DNA of 14,318 nucleotides from Baffinella frigidus (taxonomy: Eukaryota; Cryptophyceae; Cryptomonadales; Baffinellaceae). Of this stretch, positions 1 to 7,906 are shown one piece after another. The notes under the pieces were generated by a model that did not search any database, had not been told where the DNA came from, and saw only the letters and a program-made list of their open reading frames with translations. Position numbers and translations under genes: made by a program. The DNA lies in assembly GCA_026770585.1 (NCBI GenBank), contig MU647106.1, forward strand, positions 18,042-32,359, written 5' to 3'. The stretch's first letter is position 1, and each line of letters opens with the position of its first letter.

Positions 1-168
1 CCAGCCCCCAGCCCCCCCGCCACCGCAAACGCCGCGTGCACGGGCGCCGAGTCTGCGCGGCCGGGGTGGTGGGCGGCGTCCGCGTGTGTGTGGAAGGGGC
101 CTGCGGCGTCGTCGTCGTCGTCGTCGTCGTGAGAAGCGCCCAGAAAGGTGTAGGTGCCGCACGGCCAC
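1..168 (-). CDS. Lipase-like gene, last visible exon (WPCGTYTFL), poly-Asp
   Basis: The exon starts after CGGCAG| and runs off the window. It encodes WPCGTYTFLGASH, then seven Asp from a (GAC)7 microsatellite, then a His/Ala-rich stretch. PCGTYTFL resembles the PFGTYLF strand seen after the catalytic domain in plant-type class 3 lipases. Third positions are G/C-rich throughout. Confidence 0.45.
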   Translation of the reverse strand, partial: MAVRHLHLSGRFSRRRRRRRRRRPLPHTRGRRPPPRPRRLGARARGVCGGGGAGGW

Positions 169-3100
169 CTGCCGCGCGCGTGCATCCTCCTCAGACCGAC
201 CGCTTTACGCAGTCATTTCTCAAACGAAGTGACGCGTGTGTGTTACTCCCCACACCAACCGCCTCGTTCGTGATACTCCCCAACCAACCACTTTATTCGT
301 GCCACGCATCTATCCAACCGCCTCCATCGAGTCACTTCTCAAACGAACGCCTCATTCGTGATGCTCATCAAACAAGCCACCTCATTCACCTCAACCAACC
401 ACCTCGTGTGTATCACTCCTCACACCAACTCACTCGTTGGTGTCACTTCTCAAAACTAACGGCCACATTCGAGACTGTGGTCTCGAAACGCGCGATGATA
501 TGCACGCCAAAACACCGCCTTTCCAGGAGGGAACTGACCACTCCTGCGGGGTCCACTCGCGCAGATCGCTCCTGATCTCCCCTCCGCCTTTCTCCCAGAG
601 TTCTCCGCCACTGGGTTCAGGGTTTAGGGGTTAGGGTCCCCAACTCTCGCACTCTTCTCTGCCCAACGCTCCCAACACTCCCACGCTTCTCCTCCACTCG
701 CTCCCTGCCCCCTGCTCCCGCGCCGCCCATGCACCACCGGTTGAGGGTTAGGGTGTCGTGTGTAGTGTGTAGTGTGTAGGGTGTAGGGTGTCGGGTGTAG
801 GGTACAGGGTGTAGGGTGTAGGGTGTAGGGTGTAGAGTGTAGGGTGCAGGGAGCAGGAGGCAGGGGGTAGGGGCCTCACCCCCGCGCCCTGCCCCCTGAC
901 GTGACAGCCCCCGAGAGACGTTCTGAGCGGTACCAGCCAATGAGCGGGGCAGCGCAGAGGGGATGGAAGCTAACTTCCCCTGACACGGCCCTGCGAGACG
1001 CGTTCTGGGTGGTACCAGCCCTCAGCCGCGCAGAGGGGGTGGAAGCTCTCGGGCGAAGAAGTGTCGGGCGTGCGCTCGCTGCCTTTGCCGTCACTCTCCG
1101 AGACCGCCTCTCGCTCTCCCTCCCTTCGAGAGCCCTCTTCCGCTGCGCCCACCTGCAACTCCGGGATTTAGGGTTTAGGGTTTAGAGTGTAGGATTTGGG
1201 GTTTGGGGTTTTGGGTTTAGGGTTCAGGGTTCAGGGTTCAGGGTCTGGGGTTCCTTCAACTCCGACAGCCTTCCCAGTGACCTCGTTCAACTCCGAGGTT
1301 TAAGGTTCAGCGTTGAGCGTTGAGCGTTGAAGGGTTGGGGTTCCTTCGGGCGGGAGAGACAGACCGCGAGTGCGACGCGCGCGCGCACCGCCAAGCTGCA
1401 CACCGTCGCCTGCCCACGAGAGGGTCAGGCGTCAGGGGCTTAGGGTTTATGGTTTAGGGTTTCGGGTTAGGGTTGAGGGTTGAGGGTTGAGGGTTGAGGG
1501 TCCAGGGTCCAGGGTTTAGAGTTTAGGATTTAGGGTTGGGGATTTGGTTTTAGAGTGGGTACGGCGGTTTGAGCAGAAGCAAAGAGATTGGGCGGAGAGA
1601 GGACCTGGGCGAGAAGGTCCCTTCGGAGCAACAGGTGGTGCACGCCATCCTCCCGCATCCGTCCGGCAAGGAACCCCTCCTCCGCGTCCCGCTCACCCTG
1701 CTCGCCCGACCCACAACAACCATTTAATTCATTTGATTAACTCTATTAATTTAACCCTGACCCCTAAACCCTGAACCCTAAACCCTATTCCCTATTGTAG
1801 AAATGGGCTCCGCGCGGAATTTTAGAACGTCAGGTAAGGAGGTCAGGAACGTCCAAAAATCATTTTTTCCTGTTTTGTGTCATCTCATGGGTGGGTGATT
1901 CTATTTTAGGCATCTTGACCATGCCTGAGATAGCTTAAAAGTTCATTTTCGACGTTTTTTAATCAAATTTCCTGATTTCCTGACCTGACCTTGATTCCGC
2001 GCGGAGCCCATTTCTACAATATCCCTAAACGTAGGCATCCAGGTGCTTGAAGCAGGCCTGGTGTGAGCCTGCCTCCGGGCGGCAGGCTCACGGGCCGTGA
2101 CACGTGTCGCGCCGAGAAGCCCGCAGAACAATCGCGTGTCGGGTTGAGAAGCCCGCCCAACAATCTACAAGTAAAAGCAGAGGTGCGGGGTTAGGGTTTG
2201 GGGTTTAGGGTTTGGGGTTTAGTGGTTAGGATTTAGGGTTTAGGGTTTAGGGTTTAGGGTTTAGGTTTTAGGGTTAAGGGTTAAGGGTGGAAAGAGGCCT
2301 GAGAGCTCCAGCCGAGGAGAGGCATCCCGAAGGTGATGAGCCTCAACCGCGCCGAGACGTCTTCCTGCGAGCAGCGTGCGCACAAGTCACGATCGTCCTT
2401 CTTTCATTACGAAACGGGGGCGATTTTAACATTTCAATGGGGGTGAGTTTTATGATTTGTACCTGGAGAGCCGATTCATAGAACTATTCCTAGGGACCCG
2501 CCCTATGAAATTGTACCACTAGGTTCCTCTCAAGAGAATTTTCATCGGAACCTAGTGACACACATCGTGTTACCACAAGCAGGCCAAACCTTCCAAATAC
2601 TTGACTCATAGTACCCACACATTGTACCACTAGGCTCCACTCAAGAGACTCAGGTACAGCAAGGTCGCGCTGCCTCCACAGACGATCAGGGCCACACGGG
2701 AGAGGAGGATGAGCAGAGCCGAGCGGGGACGGGAAACGCTTTTCAAAACTTTCTTTCGATCCTTCATGAAACGGGCTTTTAGAATGAACAAGCCAGGTCC
2801 GGAATGCGGACATGGCTTTTGATTGTGTGGCAGACTCGCTTCGACAGAGGGGGGGTGGAACGTTGTCTCGCGCGAGGAGCAGGCGGAAGACGCGCGACGC
2901 CACCACCCCTGCCGCCCCTGCGACCCCAACCCACCAACGCATTAACATTGAATATTAATATTAAAATTTTGATTAATATTAAACATTAATATTAAACAAA
3001 AATCAACATTCAGTGTGTTCCTGGATTATGGATTTTCTGCCAACGAACATTACTACACAGCTGGATCATACTAGTAATGGTCAAGCAGATGTGCAGTAAC

Positions 3101-4759
3101 TCTCGTTGCCGGAAAAGATTCAAATTAAAGGATTCCCCGGATGAACCCCACCAATCATTTCTTGATCGTGGTTCGTGGTGGCGTGAGCGGTGGGCAAACC
3201 CTAAACCCCAAACCCTTTCCCGGGTTTCGGGTTTAGAAACCCTTCCGCGGTCTTAAGGTTTAGAAACCCTGGCCTGGTCGCCCGTGCGGGGGACGCGAAC
3301 CTCTCCCCATCACCTGCTGCACGTCCCCACCAACCCTAAACCCTAAACCCTCAACCCTGGACCCTGAACCCTGGACCCTAAACCCTAAACCCCAAACCCC
3401 AAAGCCTCCCGCGCGGGGGATGAGGCACGCATGTCCACGGAAAGGCGAGGGGAGGAATCCGAGCTTTGTCTCAGTCTATTTGGAACCACCAATTTGGTGG
3501 GCCTGGCATGTTTCCCGCTCCAAAGTTGACGAATTTGTACCGCACACACCGCATGTCAACTTGAGAATAGTCTGACAGTCAACCCGCGTGAGGCAGAGGT
3601 AGGAATCAGTGGAGGAGGGGGGGGCGACCGTGTCCAGTGACGAGGATGCGCGATACCGACGCCACCTCCCGCCTGGCCCCTCCTCCCTCCTGCAGTTGCA
3701 TCCGGGAAAATGTTTCATTCTAATGAAAATGGACTAGCAAACGGGAGACTGGACCTAATCAGATTAGTGAGGGCCCTAATTAACCCCGCTCCCACCGTCA
3801 TTCTGATCTGAGACGTATTAAGCAATGCCTTTCTGCCAACGAAAACTCACAGTTGGATCATACTAAACTTACTTATAGTAAAGCATTTTTTCAGTAACTT
3901 TCGTTGGGAGGAAAGGCACCAATTGATACATTCTCTCAGATAAATAAAAAAGCGCCGCCACCCAACCTCGAGGGTGCTTAGGGTTTAGGGTGTAGGGTGT
4001 AGGGTTTAGGGCTTAGGTTTGAGGGTTTAGGGTTTAGGGTTTAGGGTTTAGGGTTTAGGGTTTGGAGTTTAGGGTTCAGGGTTTAGGGTTTAGGGTTTAG
4101 GGTTTGGGGTGAGGGTTCAGGGTTCAGGGTTTAGGATTTAGGGTTCAGGGTTTAGTGTTTAGGGTTTAGGGTTTAGGGTTTGTGGGGACGTGCAGCAGGT
4201 GTTCAGGGGAGAGGCTCGCGAACCGGGCTAGGGCGGATGAGGAAACCCCTCATCCCTAAACCCTCAACGCTAGAACCCTACACTTGCAAGCCAGCGGGCG
4301 CCTGCAATCATGAAACGCCTGCGCTTGAAATGATCGCTTCCATGAAGCCACAGCAGCAGGGAGAACAAGCCTAGCTGGCACCATCCCCAGCGCCCGGCGC
4401 CATGACACCTCCCGGGCGGGAGGGAGGCACCTCGAACAGCAGCGGGCGCACCACCCTCGCGAGGAAGCGGTCGGCGCTCCTGGTCCACTTGGCGCTCCCC
4501 TCCCCCGCCGCGCGCATGCCGTCGGGGAGAGAGTCGGGGGAAGAGCGGGGCGGCGGGGCGGCGGAGGCCGAGAGAGAGGGGGCGCGGAGCTGCTGCCGAG
4601 AGGGTTGTCGCAAGAGGAAGGAAACAACCGAGCGGCGCCCCTCCGCGATGCCGGTGTCGGCGGAGAGCACCTTTTGCAAGATGGCGGCGGGCTGCGACGC
4701 GCCGAACGCCAGCACCAGCACCTGCTCCTGCTCCTGCTCCCACGTCTCCTCGTCTTGCG
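1..4759 (-). CDS. Class 3 lipase-like alpha/beta-hydrolase, 11 exons, 3' end off the left edge
   Basis: The model joins minus-strand exons 4759-4409, 4227-4190, 3689-3629, 2917-2862, 2364-2299, 2057-2031, 1697-1605, 1409-1365, 1152-1016, 571-539 and 168-1. Reading phase is kept through all ten introns, about 357 codons. Recognition blocks in order are VLVLAFGAS (like the early VVAFRGT strand of Lipase_3 proteins), SADRFLARV (like the HxGFLxxA segment), ILVTGH followed by GAAGVVAS (nucleophile elbow, normally GHSLGGAxAS), LRLITFGMPLLG (the ITFGxPxVG strand), HHLLLRRDLLAQ (position of the N/R-D-x-V segment) and WPCGTYTFL (like the PFGTYLF strand of plant lipase-3 proteins). Such enzymes hydrolyse acyl esters of glycerolipids. 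The nucleophile Ser is read as Gly, so activity is doubtful. The family call is by eye; the exon chain is stronger evidence than the name. Confidence 0.6.
108..131. repeat. (GTC)7 microsatellite in coding sequence
   Basis: A GTC trinucleotide run gives seven consecutive Asp codons on the minus strand inside the last visible lipase-like exon. Confidence 0.9.
186..487. repeat. Degenerate ~30-bp minisatellite, about 10 units
   Basis: Units of 22-34 bp resembling GCCTCRTTCGTGATACTCC followed by CCAACCAACC are repeated in tandem with heavy divergence. Most units are 29 or 30 bp. The array fills the intron between exons 539-571 and 1-168 and contains no telomere-like tract. Confidence 0.75.
539..571 (-). 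CDS. Lipase-like gene, exon SDLREWTPQE
   Basis: The exon has 33 nt, acceptor GATCAG| and donor GAGTG|GTCAGT. Split Trp codons at both ends join exactly to the exons on either side, which is the main support. Confidence 0.4.
613..875. repeat. Telomere-like intron tract (GGGTTTAG, then GTGTAGGG)
   Basis: A degenerate TTTAGGG motif at 613-640 and a purer GTGTAGGG array at 740-860 lie within the intron of the minus-strand lipase-like gene, G-rich on the plus strand. The bases between (641-739) show no supported exon. Confidence 0.85.
916..975 (-). repeat. Echo of the FHPLCAAEG exon end plus donor
   Basis: This copies the 3' part of exon 1016-1152 and its GGCTG|GTACC donor, lying just downstream in the next intron. 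The copy reads SFHPLCAAPLIGWYRSERL and differs by substitutions and a short insertion. Confidence 0.75.
1016..1152 (-). CDS. Lipase-like gene, acidic linker and FHPLCAAEG exon
   Basis: The exon has 137 nt, acceptor TTGCAG| and donor GGGCTG|GTACCA (phase 2). It encodes an acidic Ser/Arg linker followed by SPESFHPLCAAEG. The opposite strand is also open, so orientation rests on phase continuity with neighbours. Its 3' end and donor are repeated in the next intron (about 916-975). Confidence 0.4.
1165..1550. repeat. Telomere-like intron tracts around exon 1365-1409
   Basis: Tracts at 1165-1240, 1285-1345 and 1438-1550 consist of GGGTTTAG, GGGTTCA and GGTTGAG variants, G-rich on plus. They flank a 45-nt exon on both sides. 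Confidence 0.85.
1365..1409 (-). CDS. Lipase-like gene, exon ATVCSLAVRARVALA
   Basis: The exon has 45 nt in phase 0-0, acceptor GGGCAG| and donor CTCGCG|GTCTGT. It reads as one hydrophobic helix or strand and is flanked by telomere-like intron sequence on both sides. Confidence 0.45.
1605..1697 (-). CDS. Lipase-like gene, exon with HHLLLRRDLLAQ
   Basis: The exon has 93 nt in phase 0-0, acceptor GAGCAG| and donor GCCCAG|GTCCTC. It encodes RDAEEGFLAGRMREDGV and then HHLLLRRDLLAQ. The last part sits where class 3 lipases carry the strand leading to the catalytic Asp. The opposite strand is also open here (VVHAILPHPS...) and is treated as a shadow. Confidence 0.5.
1755..1791. repeat. Short C-rich telomere-like tract beside the MITE
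   Basis: CCCTGA/CCCTAAA motifs are C-rich on plus, opposite to the other tracts of this gene. It directly abuts the MITE's left end. Confidence 0.7.
1793..2021. mobile_element. Mariner-like MITE, 225 bp, TA target duplication
   Basis: Positions 1793-1820 and 1994-2021 are perfect 28-bp inverted repeats. Taking the outer TA on each side as the target-site duplication leaves a 225-bp element (1795-2019) with 26-bp perfect ends starting TTGTAGAAATGGGCTCC. Weaker inverted similarity (GTCAGGT...GGTCAGG) continues inward. There is no coding capacity. The TA duplication suggests mobilisation by a Tc1/mariner-type transposase. It sits in an intron of the lipase-like gene. Confidence 0.9.
2031..2057 (-). 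CDS. Lipase-like gene, 27-nt micro-exon ACFKHLDAY
   Basis: The micro-exon has nine codons in phase 0-0, acceptor CACACCAG| and donor GCCTAC|GTTTAG. It lies directly beside the MITE at 1793-2021. Support comes only from splice sites, phase and G/C-rich third positions. Confidence 0.35.
2063..2091. repeat. Perfect 11-bp inverted repeat
   Basis: GTGAGCCTGCC at 2063-2073 and its complement at 2081-2091 are separated by 7 nt, immediately upstream (in gene sense) of the micro-exon acceptor. It could fold in the pre-mRNA. Confidence 0.8.
2103..2166. repeat. Tandem duplication, 32-bp unit
   Basis: Two copies (2103-2134, 2135-2166) share CGTGTCG, GAGAAGCCCGC and AACAATC. The sequence is GC-rich and exon-like in composition but has no supported frame. 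Confidence 0.8.
2190..2290. repeat. Telomere-like intron tract
   Basis: Several perfect GGGTTTA units (2233-2270) with variants on both sides, G-rich on plus, lie directly after the ITFG exon in gene sense. Confidence 0.9.
2299..2364 (-). CDS. Lipase-like gene, ITFG strand exon
   Basis: The exon has 66 nt in phase 0-0, with acceptor CTCGCAG|. It encodes EDVSARLRLITFGMPLLGW, whose LITFGxPLLG matches the conserved ITFGxPxVG strand of class 3 lipases. The best donor is TCTCAG|GCCTCT, a GC donor. Confidence 0.55.
2510..2648. repeat. 28-bp direct repeat with an 11-bp palindrome
   Basis: Positions 2510-2537 and 2621-2648 match with two differences (ATTGTACCACTAGG core). The first copy also forms a perfect inverted repeat, CACTAGGTTCC 2517-2527 with 2547-2557. 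The stretch 2370-2860 is otherwise without a supported exon. Confidence 0.8.
2862..2917 (-). CDS. Lipase-like gene, exon after the nucleophile elbow
   Basis: The exon has 56 nt, acceptor GTCGCAG| and donor GACAAC|GTTCCA. It reads GAAGVVASRVFRLLLARDN after the split Gly codon, matching the helix behind GHSxGG in spacing. A second in-phase acceptor nine bases downstream (GGCAG| before 2908) would delete three residues of the elbow. Confidence 0.5.
2940..2998. repeat. AT-rich ATTAATATT block
   Basis: Repeated ATTAATATTA motifs make an isolated AT island in a GC-rich intron. It borders the region with small foldback repeats. Confidence 0.7.
3037..3112. repeat. Foldback repeat family 1, copy A
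   Basis: The ends TGCCAACGAA and TCGTTGCC are imperfect inverted repeats over about 24 bp, with GGATCATACTA inside. A second copy is at 3833-3911. A MITE-like nature is inferred; no clear target duplication was seen. Confidence 0.7.
3200..3410. repeat. C-rich telomere-like tract with inverted exon copy
   Basis: CCCTAAACCC-type motifs at 3200-3217 and 3334-3405 run opposite to other tracts of this gene. Between them, 3292-3331 is an inverted copy of the exon at 4190-4227 including its GTCCCC donor, with a 2-bp deletion. Confidence 0.75.
3521..3608. repeat. Foldback repeat family 2, copy A
   Basis: The repeat shares CAAAGTTGACGAATTTRTACC and a downstream TGAGGCAGAGTAGG-like block with 5639-5732. 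AAGTTGAC and GTCAACTT make an internal inverted repeat. It lies just downstream (gene sense) of exon 3629-3689. Confidence 0.75.
3629..3689 (-). CDS. Lipase-like gene, exon entering the nucleophile elbow
   Basis: The exon has 61 nt, acceptor TGCAG| and donor CACG|GTCGCC. It encodes REVASVSRILVTGH and leaves one base (G) of the next codon. VTGH is the strand that precedes the catalytic Ser of Lipase_3 enzymes. Confidence 0.5.
3833..3911. repeat. Foldback repeat family 1, copy B
   Basis: CTGCCAACGAAA at the left end and TTTCGTTGGGAG at the right are inverted. The core GTTGGATCATACTA matches copy A. The bases between 3690 and 3832 show no exon. Confidence 0.7.
3975..4182. repeat. Long telomere-like intron tract
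   Basis: About 200 bp of GGGTTTAG units, some perfect in runs of five or six, with GTGTAGGG and GGGTTCA variants, G-rich on plus. It begins right at the donor of exon 4190-4227. Confidence 0.92.
4190..4227 (-). CDS. Lipase-like gene, small exon RFASLSPEHLLH
   Basis: The exon has 38 nt between CCTAG| and CTGCAC|GTCCCC. It completes a split Ala codon from the previous exon and ends in phase 0. An inverted degenerate copy, including the donor, lies at about 3292-3331. Confidence 0.5.
4409..4759 (-). CDS. Lipase-like gene, exon with the early beta strand
   Basis: This is the largest exon (351 nt). It follows a CAG acceptor at 4762-4760 and ends at GGGAG|GTGTCA. The frame has mostly G/C third positions. 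It encodes DEETWEQEQEQ, the hydrophobic strand VLVLAFGASQPAAILQKV, a Ser/Pro/Arg-rich linker and SADRFLARVVRPLLFEVPP. It enters in phase 1, so at least one exon is missing upstream. The frame stays open to 5081, and an upstream in-frame Met (MSGELL, codon at 4875-4873) could instead be the start. Confidence 0.6.
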
Positions 4760-5311
4760 CTGCGGCACCGCGTGTGACCCTTGCGACCAAGAGGCGTGTC
4801 CCCGATTTTCCCTCATGCAGCGCCTCCACGTGAATTACCCGGGATTCTCCTGCACCCGGCAGAAGCTCGCCTGACATGGCTGGCCGGAGCCTTCGGGAGA
4901 TCCCATCTAGAAAAGTGGCGGGAGAACGGCAACATGATGCCTCTGCACACGTCAATGCGTCAGCCACATCGCACACGTGCGCCTTTTCTCCCTGCCCGAG
5001 ACTCTGTGCCACCATTATTCTGCGGAGTTTGCAAGCCCTCAGCTGCAAGAATCCCCACTGCTTTCCCGCCGCGGCGTGCAAGACTGCGGCTCAGGTCGCG
5101 AGGTTCACGCCGCGCGGCGTGTAAATCGACGTTGCATGCGGCTTGCGGCACTCTCACTGCCTTGACCAAAACTCGATAGCCCTCGCCACGTTTGCGCTGC
5201 AACACGAATTTCCAAAGTGGTGGTGCACAAAAGTCATGTTTGATCGTAGATTGTCCACTTTAGACGCGGTGGTCAATCAAAAGTCAACTCTAACGGCTCT
5301 TGTGCAGGCAC

Positions 5312-5368
5312 CTCCTCGGCTTGCCCCACGGCGGCGTGCTGCACGGGCTCGGCAACCTTGAGTGCGCC
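5312..5368 (-). CDS. Possible upstream exon of the lipase-like gene
   Basis: The candidate has 57 nt in phase 0-0 between GCCGCAG| and GCCGAGGAG|GTGCCT, encoding GALKVAEPVQHAAVGQAEE. Third positions are G/C-rich. It cannot join directly to the exon at 4759, which needs one incoming base, so at least one exon between them would be missing. The plus strand also has a good acceptor here (CTAAC branch-like sequence, then GTGCAG at 5302-5307). Confidence 0.25.
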
Positions 5369-5439
5369 CTGCGGCCTGTGGGCACACGCTGTAGGGACCT
5401 CGAGTTTCCTCTAAAGGGGGGGGGTGAATAGATACCTAC

Positions 5440-5517
5440 AGGATGGCTGCTATAGAGACATCTGTACCTCTGGTGAAAATTGATGATAATTTGGTTGGCC
5501 TCGAGGGCAGAGTGCAT
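5440..5517 (-). CDS. Possible first exon (weak)
   Basis: An ATG at 5517-5515 opens 26 codons (MHSALEANQIIINFHQ...) ending at CATCCT|GTAGGTAT, a strong donor in phase 0 that could join the candidate exon at 5368. Codon use is more A/T-rich than in the other exons, so this may be chance. Confidence 0.15.
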
Positions 5518-5638
5518 TTCAAGACAGTTCCTCGCGAGTCAGGAGACGCGTCGCCCTACATGTATAGGGTCCTGTGGTGGGCCCATTCCTGGATCTGCCT
5601 GAGTTAATCTGGTTTCTTCATTTTGATCGATTTCACGC

Positions 5639-5732
5639 CAAAAGTTGACGAATTTATACCACACAACAGGGAAATCAACTTGCAGTCTCCTCAAATGAAG
5701 AGGCCATCATAACTGAGGCAGAGTAGGTATTC
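5639..5732. repeat. Foldback repeat family 2, copy B
   Basis: It matches 3521-3608 over the AAAGTTGACGAATTT start, the inverted ATCAACTT and the distal GAGGCAGAG-TAGG block. Confidence 0.75.
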
Positions 5733-6620
5733 CTAGGACCTCTTGGGGGGGTTGTAAAGACCAATTTGTGTGCGTTAACCATTTCAGTTTTTCAACCAGC
5801 GTTCGCTTCCGTTTTCTGTATTCCACACGGCGGACTTCGAAGAGGGGTCTCAAACTGCAGGCTAAAGGGCTCAAAAATCCGACCTATGGTTGGAGCGAAA
5901 ATTCCCCGCACCACGTTTCGACACGGGCACCCCGGACCGTTGGGACTCTGGTTTTAGGGTAAATCGGCCACGGCGGAGCGAATGGCGGCACTCCCGTTCC
6001 GAACGGAGCACGTCTTGGGGTTGCCCCCAATCGAATCCAGCGGTGCAGTCGAGGTTTTCGACCGAACCCGGCGGAGTAAAAAATCCCAACTGCGCACACT
6101 TCCTAATTACCCCTTCCCAATTCTGCAAGGTGTCTAACTTTGTGGGACAAATCCTCCAAAGAGGTGCTGCCCCACAAACTGGCTCACGTTGACACCCGAA
6201 AGTCAACTTTTTTTTCGAACCCGGTATTGGGATTTGTGGGGTGGCCAAAAATGCTGAGGTTTTTCGATATAGATCTTAACTAAAATATCTAATTTTGGGA
6301 CACACCATGCCTATAAATTTGACCCCGTTTTGGGCCTCTTCACTTCGAAGGGATTTTGAATAAACCTTAAGCGACAAGACTTACAACCCTACGGTAGGCA
6401 ATCCGTAGAGACATAGGGGGTGTTCCTACGGATAAGTTAATCGAAAATGGGTTGATTCTGAAGCTTTTTCCCTTGCGTAGCCCGCTGTGTGACAGGGTGA
6501 ATCGCTGATAAGGAGGCGCACCCTCCAGACCGATGCCTACGGTGGTCTGAGTGGGGGTGAGCGATTTACGAATAAGAAAATGGGGGTTTAGGTCTTTTGA
6601 TTTCGCGCAAACACCAAAAA
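5733..6620. other. Non-coding stretch, no gene recognised
   Basis: The sequence is less GC-rich than the exons and has no frame with family motifs or paired splice sites. A short inverted repeat CAGACC...GGTCTG brackets CCTACGGT near 6526-6549, and related CCTACGG motifs occur at 6391, 6435 and 6537. It could be the 5' intergenic region or a long intron of the OAH (thiol)-lyase gene. Confidence 0.5.
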
Positions 6621-6629
6621 AGGAGATCC

Positions 6630-7616
6630 TTTAGGTCCTTTAGGTCCTATAAGACCTTAGAAAGGTACTTTGGGCCCTTTAGGTTTTGAATGCTCCCAAC
6701 TTGGCCCAACGACACGCCATTCCGTAGAAAAGATCTGCGTAAAAAGCATTTTTGCTTTCAGGTCGCGTTTAGCCCTCCAGTGCAGAGGCTCGTGACGAGG
6801 GGATAGAGGGTGATTCTCATGGGTTGGTTGAGTTTATTTGGGTTGGTTGAGTTTATCCAAAGGATCGCGCTCGCACACACACCAGAACCCAAGTCGGCTG
6901 AAGTCCCATATGGTATCCCATGGTTAAGCGCATAAGAGCTCCAACCACGGATACCCCAGATGTCAACAGGAAACAAGATTCCAGAAGGTGAGGGATTGCG
7001 TGTGGGGGTGAGGTGAGGTCAGCCAAACACCAAAAGATGGAAGGCGAGAAATTGTGGTTGTGTAGGGGTTCCTCTCAATGTTCGGAAGTCAGCAAAGTTT
7101 AGGGCAATCCAAGCGTCAGAAACAACAACATCATATTAAAAAGCATTTTCGTGGAATTGACCATTGACTTTTGGAGGGTGATGGTCAAATAGGTTGATGG
7201 TCAAAAAACGTTTGGGGGGGATGTTTCCCAACATAACTGACGACCGGATTTACGCCACAACCAGGTAAAAGGGAGCTCTTATGTCCTTTAGGTCCTTTTG
7301 GTTTTAAATGCTCCCAACGTAGCCAAGCGACACGCCTTTCCGTAGAAAAGGTATGCATAAAAAGCATTTTTTGCCTTTAGGTTTAGGTCCTTTTTAAGTT
7401 CCTTCAGGTCCTTCAGGTTTTAATTTCTCCCAACATGGCCCAGCGACACGCCCTTCCGTGAAAAGGATCTGCAGAGAAAGCATTTTTCTTTCGGATCGCG
7501 TTTAGCTCTCCAATGCAGAGGGTCTTGTAGAGGGGATAAAGGGTGGTTCTCTTGGGGTGTTTGAGGCTGCCCAAGTGGGCGCGCGCTCGCCCACGCACCG
7601 AACCCAAGTCAGCCTT
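6630..7616. repeat. Local repeat family, three copies
   Basis: A block with CTCCCAAC, GGCCCA-CGACACGCC, TTCCGTAGAAAAG and AAAAAGCATTTTT occurs at 6694-6757, 7309-7378 and 7427-7490. Copies 1 and 3 extend for over 200 bp (to 6895 and 7612), sharing GCGTTTAGC-CTCCA-TGCAGAGG and GAACCCAAGTC. TCCTTTAGG motifs precede each copy. No coding capacity was seen. Confidence 0.8.
7151..7193 (+). repeat. Copy of the intron end before exon 7907
   Basis: GTGGAATTGACCATTGACTT, then GATGGTCAAATAGG matches 7865-7908, which is the acceptor end of the intron before the FGVKGG exon. The copy keeps the TAG. Confidence 0.75.
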
Positions 7617-7906
7617 TAATTGGCTCATGGCCCTTGAGGTCCTGTAGGTTCTTCGAATTCCCAACATAGGCGTACACCGGAACTTGTCTGTCACTTTACT
7701 TCCTTCTTATTGATAGATCCTTTAGGTTTTAATGGGGGGAAAGCGAGGTTTAATAAGTTGACAAACACGACCGCTGCACGCCACGTGGAGAGGTAGGCCG
7801 AGACGCAGGGCTTTAATTGATACGTCCTTGATCCTTTAGGTCCTTTAGGTTTTAATTGATTCCCATGGAATTGGAGCCATTGACTTTTTGGGTAATGGTC
7901 AAATAG

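Noticed and set aside
186-487. CRISPR-like array
   Set aside because: Units are head-to-tail and diverged, with no constant repeat plus variable spacers, in a eukaryotic intron.
901-1185. 94-codon plus-strand frame opposite exon 1016-1152
   Set aside because: Codon bias is similar, but the first repeat copy breaks the frame and the minus reading joins neighbouring exons in phase.
1558-1720. Plus-strand reading VVHAILPHPSGKEPLLRVPL
   Set aside because: It has attractive codon use, but no donor or partner exon. The antisense exon 1605-1697 has both splice sites in phase.
2630-2929. Minus-strand hydrophobic frame (ALLILLSRVALIVCGG)
   Set aside because: It looks like a membrane segment, but it cannot be joined in phase with the lipase-like exons and has no clear acceptor.
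4402-5179. Several long plus-strand frames over 4.4-5.2 kb
   Set aside because: They are shadows of the G/C-ending codons in exon 4409-4759; amino acid composition is Ser/Cys/Arg-rich and non-protein-like.
5355-5385. Similarity of LECALRPV (plus) to the OAH (thiol)-lyase tail KCALETV
   Set aside because: About 19 of 29 bases match in GC-rich DNA, too weak to call a copy.
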